From: Sulfurospirillum sp. | GTDB lineage: Bacteria; Campylobacterota; Campylobacteria; Campylobacterales; Sulfurospirillaceae | Reading direction: 5' to 3' | NCBI GenBank assembly: GCA_014859685.1 | Contig: JACUTU010000002.1 | Span: 124,001-188,000 of the forward strand | DNA length: 64,000 nt | Made by a program: the position numbers and the translations under genes | Shown: piece after piece, positions 8,318-15,604 of the stretch | How positions within the stretch are numbered: the stretch's first letter is position 1 | Layout of the letters: the number at the start of each line of letters is the position of its first letter | Notes under the pieces: generated by a model | Databases searched by the model: none | What the model was told of the DNA's origin: nothing | The model's input: the letters and a program-made list of their open reading frames with translations, nothing else

Positions 8318-9005
8318 GCTACAAAAAAAACTTTTAAGCATGGCATTTGATAGTGAGAAAGTCGCGAAGAGTAAGGGAAAAAAAGCGTATAAATTTCTTG
8401 TTTATTATCGATTTTTTGAAGTCTTGAGTAATGCGTATCCGATATTTTTTACTCTAGTAAATAGAGCAAGATTTGAAAAAATTATTTATAAATTTATGCG
8501 TTATGGTGCAAAGTCCAATGTTATGTGGAAAGTGCCAAATGAGTTTCGCAAATTTGTAAAAAAACAAAAACATTTTCGAGAATTCAAGTTTATAGATGAT
8601 CTTTTGTGGTTTGAGTGGAGTGAAGTGGCATTAATGATGCAAACGAAAAAATTGCAGCAAGAGGGCGATTTTTCGTGGGATCATTCTTGTGTGATGAGTT
8701 CAAGTGCCAGTATAAAAAAATTGCGATATAGAGTTTTTGATGCACCTCATTATACGCAAAATGGTGAGTTTTTTTTGCTAGCATACTACGATAGAGCTCA
8801 ATCTCGTGTTTTTTATCGTGAGATTTCACAACTTTTATATCTCTTTTTAAAAATATTAAAAAAGAGAAATCTCATGGAAGCGGTGGTTTTTATGAGTGAA
8901 CAAACTAGCGAGGACGCAGTAGCGGTGAAAGCTTTTTTTGAGCCAACGCTCAATGAGCTTTGGAGTATTGGTGTATTGCAAAATTTAACAAGGAGTACGG
9001 TATGA
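8301..9005 (+). CDS. bufC: DUF2063-family partner of the MNIO enzyme (BufC-like)
   Basis: 234-residue protein in the position and with the general pattern of DUF2063 (HvfC/BufC) proteins: an N-terminal helical region (LSNAYPIFFTLVNRARFEKI) and a C-terminal region resembling a winged-helix peptide-recognition fold. In characterised systems this partner presents the RiPP precursor to the DUF692 enzyme. GTG 8301 or ATG 8304 may be the start; both overlap the end of the DUF692 gene by 14-17 nt, indicating coupled translation. The sequence match to DUF2063 is weaker than the context, so confidence is moderate. Confidence 0.68.
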   Translation: MMQEYRLQKKLLSMAFDSEKVAKSKGKKAYKFLVYYRFFEVLSNAYPIFFTLVNRARFEKIIYKFMRYGAKSNVMWKVPNEFRKFVKKQKHFREFKFIDDLLWFEWSEVALMMQTKKLQQEGDFSWDHSCVMSSSASIKKLRYRVFDAPHYTQNGEFFLLAYYDRAQSRVFYREISQLLYLFLKILKKRNLMEAVVFMSEQTSEDAVAVKAFFEPTLNELWSIGVLQNLTRSTV

Positions 9006-9430
9006 AAGCAATCTATAATTTTTTTGAAGATAAAACAAGCTACTTAGCTTCTGTATCACTTTTATTGGCAAGGCTTACTTTGGCATACGGTTTTTATGAA
9101 CCAGCTATGAAAAAATGGGCGAACATAGGTGCGGTTGCAAGCTGGTTTGGCTCTCTTGGAATCCCGTTTCCAACTATAAATGCGTATATGGCAGCAACAA
9201 CAGAAATACTAGGAGTTGTTTTACTCTCTTTTGGATTTCTCACTCGATTGATCTCAATTCCACTTACTGTAGTTATGCTGGTTGCTATTTTTACAGTGCA
9301 TTTTGAGCACGGTTTTAGTGCAGCAAACAATGGCTTTGAAATTCCATTTTACTTTCTTCTGTTTTTATTGCTCTTTATTTCCCATGGAGCTGGAAAATTT
9401 AGCATTGATAACTTTCTTTTTAAACGCTAA
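9002..9430 (+). CDS. DoxX-family membrane protein
   Basis: Four-helix inner-membrane protein of 142 residues with the DoxX pattern (LLLARLTLAYGFYEPAMKKW at the first helix; EILGVVLLSFGFLTRL; VHFEHGF; FYFLLFLLLFISHGAG). ATG 9002 is chosen because it has a clear AAGGAG 8 nt upstream and overlaps the preceding stop as ATGA; the frame extends further upstream without a better signal. DoxX proteins often close bufferin-type operons. The molecular function is unknown, with possible roles in quinone or metal-related membrane processes. Confidence 0.85.
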   Translation: MKAIYNFFEDKTSYLASVSLLLARLTLAYGFYEPAMKKWANIGAVASWFGSLGIPFPTINAYMAATTEILGVVLLSFGFLTRLISIPLTVVMLVAIFTVHFEHGFSAANNGFEIPFYFLLFLLLFISHGAGKFSIDNFLFKR

Positions 9431-9457
9431 AATAGATTTAAAAACAAAAAGAGTGCT

Positions 9458-10114
9458 ATGAAAATCTTACTTTTAGAAGATGATGTCATCTTAGGGGACA
9501 TCATCTCTTCACATTTACGCAGTTGTGGGTATGAACTCTTACATGTAAGCGATGGAGAGAGTGCTATGGAAGCGGCAAGCTCACAAAATTTTGATCTGTT
9601 TATCTTTGATATCAATGTTCCAAAGAAAAATGGACTTACTGTTATCAAAGAGTTGCGTACCTATGAAAACACAACTCCTGCTATCATTATCACAGCATAT
9701 CACGATACCGCACATATGAAAAGCGGCTTTGATAATGGTTGTGATGATTACATTAAAAAACCATTTGAACTTGAAGAGCTTGAATTGCGGATACAAAATA
9801 TCAAAAAACGCTTCAGTATCGAGAGTGAGGAGCAAGTGCGTATCGCTGAGGGGATTTTTCTCTATCCTCATAAAAATAAACTTAAAGTGTATGATAAATT
9901 GCACCAATTAGCGCACAAAGAGTGTGAGATCTTGATGTATCTTGTGGCTCGCAAAAACCGCGTTATATCCTCTGAAGAGTTGATGCAAAATATTTGGACA
10001 TTTGACGAAATGCCAAGCGATGCCACTATTCGTGTTTATATCAAAAATTTACGCAATTTAGTAGGCAAGGAGAGCATCACGACTATTCGGGGAAGTGGGT
10101 ATTGTTTTGAGTAA
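9458..10114 (+). CDS. OmpR-family response regulator
   Basis: 218-residue regulator. The receiver domain (residues 1-115) has acidic residues EDD at 7-9, phospho-acceptor Asp51 in IFDINVPKKNG and KKPF near residue 104. A C-terminal winged helix (HKECEILMYLVARKNRV, ATIRVYIKNLR, TTIRGSGYCFE) binds DNA. It starts 27 nt after the DoxX gene and overlaps the histidine kinase gene, so the six genes from 7165 to 11267 could be one transcript. The target is unknown. The neighbouring copper-related operon is a reasonable guess but no binding site is evident. Confidence 0.88.
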   Translation: MKILLLEDDVILGDIISSHLRSCGYELLHVSDGESAMEAASSQNFDLFIFDINVPKKNGLTVIKELRTYENTTPAIIITAYHDTAHMKSGFDNGCDDYIKKPFELEELELRIQNIKKRFSIESEEQVRIAEGIFLYPHKNKLKVYDKLHQLAHKECEILMYLVARKNRVISSEELMQNIWTFDEMPSDATIRVYIKNLRNLVGKESITTIRGSGYCFE

Positions 10115-11267
10115 TGAAGAGAAAAAATCACTCTTTGCCTTTTTAGCATTTTATACCCTTTCCGCGGCAATTCTCATAGGTGTTATCGCTTACATGTACT
10201 ATAAAAAAGAACTAGTTGCCATCGAGGATAAATGCTCCATCCAGATGAGCAATGCTGCACTTATGGTAGAAAAAGAGTTGATGAATGCTCAACTAGAAGA
10301 AAGCGAATATGTCTTTGCGTCTCCTAGTCCAAATTTGCACATCGGACTTTTTGGTACGGATGGCTCAAAAATCCACTCAAATCTTGAAAATGATACAGTT
10401 TTGCTCTCTAAAAGAGCATATAAAAATAATACGCATGAATTTCATATAGATACGCTTGGGATACCTATCTTTGGGGTTAAATACATTGTAGTTGAAGGAC
10501 AAGAAGGCAAGAAGAGTAGGATAAATCTTCTTACACTTATATCAATCATAGCGGCATTTTCTTTGTGTTTTGTGGGTTTTGTCGGGTATGTTTTAAGCCA
10601 AATTCTCCTTGAGCCGATTCGCTCAAGAATGCACCAACTGAACAACTTTATCAAAGACAGTTCACACGATCTCAATACGCCAATATCGGCTTTAATGATG
10701 AGTGTATCCGCACTCAAAAAGAAAAAAGAGCTTGATATGCGTCTGATTAATCACATAGCTATCAGTTCCAAACTCATTTCGCAAATTTATAATTCGCTCG
10801 CATATGTGGCATTTTGTGATAGAGATATCGTGTTGGATGAAAAATTTGACCTTCGTTTAGTTGTAGCCCAAAGTGTTCGTTTTTTTGAAGATATAGCGGC
10901 TGTAAAAGGCAACAATATCGAGATTGACTTAGAGCCAACAAGTGTTTGCATGGATCGTTCAAGAGCTCAAAAAATCATCAACAATCTTCTCTCAAATGCT
11001 ATCAAATACTCTTATGCAAACACAACTATACGCGTAAAACTTGCGAATCACATCTTAAGCGTAACAGACAGCGGCGAGGGTATTAAAAAAGAGGATCAAG
11101 CGCTTGTATTTGATCGATTTACAAGGCGTTCAAAAGAGCAAGGCGGTTTTGGTGTTGGACTTGATATCGTGCAATCTGTCTGTCGTGAGTATGGCATAAA
11201 AATAAAGCTAGAATCAAGTGTCGGAGTTGGAAGCACATTCAATCTCACCTTTGCCAAAGTGGACTAA
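10107..11267 (+). CDS. Sensor histidine kinase paired with the upstream regulator
   Basis: Membrane histidine kinase of about 386 residues. TTG 10107, overlapping the regulator stop by 8 nt, is the preferred start; GTG 10095 adds four residues. Two membrane segments (about 9-30 and 141-167) flank a short periplasmic region of about 100 residues. The HisKA motif DSSHDLNTPISAL carries the phospho-acceptor His, and the ATP-binding boxes are INNLLSNAIKYSY, VTDSGEGI and GGFGVGLDIV. It ends in a 4-nt overlap with the convergent gene at 11264. The signal is unknown. Confidence 0.87.
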   Translation: MSNEEKKSLFAFLAFYTLSAAILIGVIAYMYYKKELVAIEDKCSIQMSNAALMVEKELMNAQLEESEYVFASPSPNLHIGLFGTDGSKIHSNLENDTVLLSKRAYKNNTHEFHIDTLGIPIFGVKYIVVEGQEGKKSRINLLTLISIIAAFSLCFVGFVGYVLSQILLEPIRSRMHQLNNFIKDSSHDLNTPISALMMSVSALKKKKELDMRLINHIAISSKLISQIYNSLAYVAFCDRDIVLDEKFDLRLVVAQSVRFFEDIAAVKGNNIEIDLEPTSVCMDRSRAQKIINNLLSNAIKYSYANTTIRVKLANHILSVTDSGEGIKKEDQALVFDRFTRRSKEQGGFGVGLDIVQSVCREYGIKIKLESSVGVGSTFNLTFAKVD

Positions 11268-12391
11268 GCTCTTTTTATATCTTTCTTGAGTGTTTCGATT
11301 AGTTCCTTTTGTCTCAAGCTGATATAATTTTTTATCTTAGCAAGGGAACTTGTATTTGGGAAGATATTGCACACCACTTTTTCATTCACAATGCTATAGA
11401 TCATAGCTTTTGTTTTGATCATAGTAAGAAAACTTTTTTGGGTAGGAATCTGAAATTGTAGCGTGATTTCGGTGTTCCATAGTGGATTCTCTAAGAGTTT
11501 TGAGATGCCATTTATCTTTACATGTAAGACAACAGAATCTTGCGAAATACTCAATATATTTCCCTCAAAAATTTTTCTATTTTCTTGTATGGCAGAAGCA
11601 AATATATCCCGTTGAGGCGTAATCCGTATATAATTTCGTTCAACCGCAGATGTATCAAGAAACTCAAGTTTGCCAAGTACCATCAAAAAGCGTGCAGTTT
11701 CAACTTTGATGATAGAAGCTTTGAGTGTTGTTGGGATGAGGTCGTGCTGGATATGTGTGAATTTCTCTTTTTGATAAAATGGAATTTTGATGGGATCTAT
11801 ATGAATTTGGATGAGTCCATCCTTAAAACTTTCGATTTTTACCTCTTCAAGGATTGGCAAACCTTGATAAAAATTGTGTAATCGAATCGTTTTGATTTTT
11901 TCAAAAATCTTTTTTAAAACAAGCTTTTCATCTTGTGTTTCATAAAAATCAAAATCTTTTGTGCCATAAAATATCTTTGGTCTACTCGAGAGTTTTGACA
12001 TCACAAAATACTTATCAAGCCGTTCAATCAGAGATTTACTATCATCGAATTTATCAAGAAGCGTGATGCCTATATTTTCTATTTCAAAGTGGAAGTTGTG
12101 TTTGAATTTTTTGTTAAATTCAGAAAAAAGTGATTTTGCTTTATGCAATTTACAGTCTCGAAGTAAAATCAAAAAAGTATCGTTGGGTTGCTGGATGATG
12201 GGTGCGAAATCAAAAAAAGTATGGATAAATGCCATGATGTCTTTAAAGAAAAAAGTATCTGCGGTGTCAATGACATAGTAAAATTTTGCTACGCTCATAG
12301 ATTCATCATAATTTTGTGCAAATTTTATATTGGCTTCTAAAATGCCACGATTGAGATAATTTGCGATGATATTTTCTTGATTTTGTGCCAT
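11264..12391 (-). CDS. Probable PilZ-domain protein with a degenerate GGDEF-like N-terminus
   Basis: 375 residues, cytoplasmic, no signal peptide or membrane segment. The first 130 residues have the alternating pattern of a degenerate nucleotide-cyclase fold (KFYYVIDTADTFFFKDIM, DTFLILLRD) without a GGDEF motif. The C-terminal half resembles two consecutive PilZ-like barrels: VEIKIESF-like strands at 180-260, then ERNYIRITPQRDIF at about 262-275, which resembles the arginine-rich start of a c-di-GMP-binding PilZ domain. The canonical D/NxSxxG motif is not clear. If correct, it would be a c-di-GMP-responsive effector. It is divergent from ciaB, with which it shares a 113-nt intergenic region. 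Confidence 0.45.
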   Translation of the reverse strand: MAQNQENIIANYLNRGILEANIKFAQNYDESMSVAKFYYVIDTADTFFFKDIMAFIHTFFDFAPIIQQPNDTFLILLRDCKLHKAKSLFSEFNKKFKHNFHFEIENIGITLLDKFDDSKSLIERLDKYFVMSKLSSRPKIFYGTKDFDFYETQDEKLVLKKIFEKIKTIRLHNFYQGLPILEEVKIESFKDGLIQIHIDPIKIPFYQKEKFTHIQHDLIPTTLKASIIKVETARFLMVLGKLEFLDTSAVERNYIRITPQRDIFASAIQENRKIFEGNILSISQDSVVLHVKINGISKLLENPLWNTEITLQFQIPTQKSFLTMIKTKAMIYSIVNEKVVCNIFPNTSSLAKIKNYISLRQKELIETLKKDIKRA

Positions 12392-12451
12392 ATTTTTTGA
12401 ATCCTTGTTTTAAAAATAATTATTATAGCTCAAAGAATGCAAAAATTAAAG

Positions 12452-12480
12452 TGGACAAGTTTTATCCAATTAGCTATAAT
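12452..12480 (+). promoter_or_regulatory. Sigma-70-type promoter of ciaB
   Basis: TGGACA (12452-12457) and TATAAT (12475-12480) are separated by 17 nt, close to consensus. Transcription would start near 12487, giving a leader of about 18 nt before the ciaB start at 12505. This position rules out the longer upstream reading of the ciaB frame from 12385, which would begin before the promoter. Confidence 0.72.
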
Positions 12481-12504
12481 CCTCAAAATTTAAAAGAGGA
12501 TGCG

Positions 12505-14352
12505 ATGAGCGAAAAATTTATACAAGATTTAATGCAATTTTATGCGTTGATAGGGGAAAGACAGGTTGTGCTTGGGTCGTATTTTGAGATCCTTGAGGAT
12601 AATAGTTTGGAACACATACATATTCAAAAACTTGTAGATGAGCTTTTGGTTGAACTTGAACTTGAATCCAATAAACAAAACAGACTCAGTGCCATTTCAA
12701 GACTTGTAAATTTGCGAGATGAGCAACTGATGATAACGCTTGAAAATGCAGGTTTTAGCGAAAAAGAGATAGCGGTAAAAAAGAGGATAGCTTTTCTTTG
12801 GGCGAAAAATTTTCACCTCAAAAGTCATGAGGAGATTTTAAAAATAGTAGAAGAAAAAGAGTTTTTCAATCCATTTTACAGGCGACTTTTACGCGGCGTT
12901 CATGAAGTTGGTATCGCTATGAGTTACTGGCAAGATGCGTGGCATGAGCATATCATCAACAAAATAAACCCAAAACTCAAAGCACTTTTTGGCGAAGATG
13001 TGATAGCGTATTTGCAAGAAAATAATCTTTTTGAAGCAGATATAGATGGCACACAAGCTGATCGTTCTTATTCTGTTTTAGTGCAAAAAGATGATAGTTT
13101 TGAAGCACAAAGCTATGCTAATTTCTTTGGCGAAGATGTGAGGGCAGTTGTATATGCACTTGATTCCTTGGTGCTTGATCTTGAAACTTTGAACGATGAT
13201 GCAACAGGACAAAAAGAGGTTTATATCGCGTATTTTAAAGCTCTTTCGCAAGCATTTGGACAAACTGATCGCTCCAAACTGTTGCAAGATTGGATAAGTG
13301 TGGATCGTGCATGGATGCAGGTAAAATCTCCTTTGCAAGTGGGGCATCCTATGGAGTATTATGAAGATCATTATCGCAAAGCCGTTGCACTTGAGTGGGA
13401 CTTGCGTATCAGTAATCCGAAGCATATTACCGCAAATAATGTATATGAAAATATTCTTTACATGTACACGCAACTATTTGAGAAGATAGGACAAGAAAGT
13501 TTGCATATCTACGAACTCACGCTTGCTAATTTGCAAAGAGTACAGCTTTACATCGGCAGACCTGCTTTGTATTATGGAGCGCAGTTTAACGGGCTTTTTT
13601 CAGCACAAGTGGTGCCAAATGATGAGAGAGTCAGTAAAGAAGAGGGCAAAAAAATCTTTGCTTTTGCGGATAATATCTTAGATTCATTGCGTGCAAAGCC
13701 ATTTTTGAAGATAAGTCGTGAAGTGTTCGGTGAAACTTTTATCAACAAGGAACGAGAGCTCATCTTTAAAAAACCGCAAATCTGGCATAAAGTATATGAA
13801 GTTACGACTATTGGACACGAATTTGGACATATCCTTTGGCTCGATAGCGATAGTGAAAATCGTATGAATTCAAGTGGTGCTTTCAAAAATATCGAAGAGT
13901 TCAAAGCTACTATGGGCGGGCTTATGGCATTTTTTGCAAACGAAGATGAGACTATAAAACAATATGTCCTACAAGATGTGATTAAGCGAGCTGTAGGACT
14001 TATCGGCTGGATGAAGACAGATGAGGTGCAACCATACTACTGTGAGGGATTGATTCATCTTAGCGGTATGTTTGCAAGCGGTGTTTTGCATTTTGATGGA
14101 AGCTTACATGTAGATACCCAAAACTATGATGCACTCAAACAATGGTATAGCAAAACTTATGAAGAATTAGCCGTGTTTTATCTTGCAAAAAAAGACGCAA
14201 AAGACTTTTTGAATAGATTTGCAAGCAAAGAAGATGGCGTGTATATACCTGTTGAAAAAACTGTTGCTGATTTTGTGCGTTATTATTGGAATCTGCACAA
14301 ATCCATAGGAAGAGATATAGATGAGTTAAGTTTGAGAAGTGATTGGGTGTAG
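12505..14352 (+). CDS. ciaB: CiaB-like protein with a zinc-metalloprotease motif
   Basis: 615 residues, close to the 610 of Campylobacter jejuni CiaB (Campylobacter invasion antigen B). A zinc-metallopeptidase motif HEFGH stands at residues 438-442 in TTIGHEFGHILW, with possible third ligands downstream (FKNIEEFKATMGG, about 470-482). No signal peptide or membrane segment is seen. ATG 12505 is chosen over the upstream frame because it follows AGAGGA and lies just after a near-consensus promoter. CiaB was described as a secreted invasion factor, but homologues are widespread in free-living Campylobacterota, so here a peptidase role is more plausible than virulence. Confidence 0.87.
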   Translation: MSEKFIQDLMQFYALIGERQVVLGSYFEILEDNSLEHIHIQKLVDELLVELELESNKQNRLSAISRLVNLRDEQLMITLENAGFSEKEIAVKKRIAFLWAKNFHLKSHEEILKIVEEKEFFNPFYRRLLRGVHEVGIAMSYWQDAWHEHIINKINPKLKALFGEDVIAYLQENNLFEADIDGTQADRSYSVLVQKDDSFEAQSYANFFGEDVRAVVYALDSLVLDLETLNDDATGQKEVYIAYFKALSQAFGQTDRSKLLQDWISVDRAWMQVKSPLQVGHPMEYYEDHYRKAVALEWDLRISNPKHITANNVYENILYMYTQLFEKIGQESLHIYELTLANLQRVQLYIGRPALYYGAQFNGLFSAQVVPNDERVSKEEGKKIFAFADNILDSLRAKPFLKISREVFGETFINKERELIFKKPQIWHKVYEVTTIGHEFGHILWLDSDSENRMNSSGAFKNIEEFKATMGGLMAFFANEDETIKQYVLQDVIKRAVGLIGWMKTDEVQPYYCEGLIHLSGMFASGVLHFDGSLHVDTQNYDALKQWYSKTYEELAVFYLAKKDAKDFLNRFASKEDGVYIPVEKTVADFVRYYWNLHKSIGRDIDELSLRSDWV

Positions 14353-14365
14353 TTTGATAAAAAGG

Positions 14366-14441
14366 TGGTGGTTAGAGGCAGAATCGAACTGCCGACACGC
14401 AGATTTTCAGTCTGCTGCTCTACCGACTGAGCTATCCAACC
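14366..14441 (-). tRNA. tRNA-Phe (GAA)
   Basis: The reverse strand folds into a full cloverleaf of 76 nt: acceptor GGTTGGA pairing with TCTAACC, D arm GCTC/GAGC, anticodon stem CAGAC with loop CTGAAAA carrying anticodon GAA, T arm GGCAG/CTGCC around TTCGATT, and a genomically encoded CCA end. It lies between ciaB and xthA on the opposite strand. No element is integrated here. Confidence 0.97.
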
Positions 14442-14529
14442 ACCTAAAAAGAAGTGAAAGTATAGCCAAATAACTTTAATGTTAGCTTATATTTGTTACA
14501 ATGTGATATCTTAGTTAGAGGAGACAGCG

Positions 14530-15303
14530 TTGCGAAAAGTGAAATTTATATCGTGGAATGTCAATGGAATTCGTGCGATTGAAAAGAAAAATGCCCTTGC
14601 GTGGGTTGATACGCAAGATATGGATTTCTTGGGATTGCAAGAGATCAAAGCAGAGCCACATCAGATTCCAGCAACACTATTTTCAAAAGAGTTTGCAAGT
14701 CTCCATGTAAACGCTTCTAGTAAAAAAGGACAATCTGGTGTTGCACTCTATGCAAAGCTTCAAGCTGATAAAATCGGCGTTGCAAGAGAGGTGGACATCT
14801 TAGAAGAGGGGCGTATCAATGAATTTCATTTTGGAGATATTGCTTTTTTCAATGTCTATTTTCCAAATGGGCAAAGTTCACCCGAACGACTTGTCTATAA
14901 GATGGAATTTTATGATAGATTTTTAAGCTATTGCGAAAATCTGCGTCAAGAAGGAAAATCCATAGTTATCTGCGGCGATGTGAACACGGCGCACAAAGAG
15001 ATAGATTTAGCCCGCCCAAAAGCAAATGAAAAAATTTCAGGTTTTTTACCGATGGAACGCGCGTGGATAGACAAGTTTCTGGCGCACGGGTATGTTGATA
15101 CTTTTAGACATGTGCATGGCGATATGCCAGAGCGATACTCATGGTGGAGTTATCGTGCCAATGCCAGAACAAACAATGTCGGCTGGAGAATTGATTATTT
15201 TTATGTGAGTGAAGATTTGTGTGATAAAATCATCTCCGCTCAAATCCATCACGAAATCACAGGAAGCGATCACTGCCCCGTGAGCTTGGAGTTGATGCTT
15301 TAA
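14530..15303 (+). CDS. xthA: Exodeoxyribonuclease III family AP endonuclease
   Basis: 257-residue cytoplasmic base-excision-repair nuclease of the ExoIII/ExoA family that cleaves DNA 5' of abasic sites. Motifs in order: ISWNVNGIRA (residues 6-15), LGLQEIKAE with the metal-binding Glu near 36, FNVYFPNG (about 108), GDVNTAHKEIDLARP with catalytic Asp/Asn near 151, and the C-terminal GSDHCPV with catalytic His near 248. The start is TTG 14530 behind GAGGAGA; no ATG in frame precedes MRKVKFISWN. It is a single gene between tRNA-Phe and a degenerate region. Confidence 0.95.
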   Translation: MRKVKFISWNVNGIRAIEKKNALAWVDTQDMDFLGLQEIKAEPHQIPATLFSKEFASLHVNASSKKGQSGVALYAKLQADKIGVAREVDILEEGRINEFHFGDIAFFNVYFPNGQSSPERLVYKMEFYDRFLSYCENLRQEGKSIVICGDVNTAHKEIDLARPKANEKISGFLPMERAWIDKFLAHGYVDTFRHVHGDMPERYSWWSYRANARTNNVGWRIDYFYVSEDLCDKIISAQIHHEITGSDHCPVSLELML

Positions 15304-15438
15304 GGAGGAATTATTTTTCTCAAAATGCTGGATAGATTAAAACTCGTGTAGAGATGTTTTAGATTATTTTTGGTATGTTTTTGTTAAGATGCCCCTTTGA
15401 TTCATACAAATAATTTTTTTATCTAGGGGTTGCTCTTG

Positions 15439-15589
15439 TGCAAATACAGACTTTGAAATGTCAAGACAAATAATTACAAGTTTTAGACTTTCTTTGTATT
15501 CCAAAGATTTAGATACACTTTTAAAAAATGCAGATGACACACTCTATTATGTGAAAAATAATGATAAAAATAATGTTTTTTTTCAATAA
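15439..15589 (+). pseudogene. C-terminal remnant of a GGDEF diguanylate cyclase
   Basis: The 301-nt stretch 15304-15604 has no intact gene. Its second half reads in one frame as a recognisable tail of a GGDEF domain: SKDLDTLLKNADDTLYYVK, then NNDKNNVFFQ and stop at 15587-15589, matching the usual LLKxADxALYxAKxxGRNxV ending. The N-terminal sensor part and the GGDEF loop are absent and the upstream frame decays around 15430. It ends 15 nt before the SNF2 gene. It is evidence of a lost c-di-GMP enzyme; 15304-15430 shows no other feature. Confidence 0.6.
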
Positions 15590-15604
15590 TCCAAAGTAAA
15601 AACA

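Noticed and set aside
8960-9001. Upstream start for the DoxX gene
   Set aside because: It lies deep inside the DUF2063 gene without a ribosome site, while ATG 9002 has AAGGAG and an ATGA overlap.
12385-12504. N-terminal extension of ciaB
   Set aside because: The extra 40 codons would begin upstream of a near-consensus promoter and have no homology-like character; ATG 12505 has a proper ribosome site.
14366-14441. tRNA-Phe as an integration site
   Set aside because: Both sides carry ordinary chromosomal genes, there is no duplicated tRNA end nearby, and no integrase gene is present.
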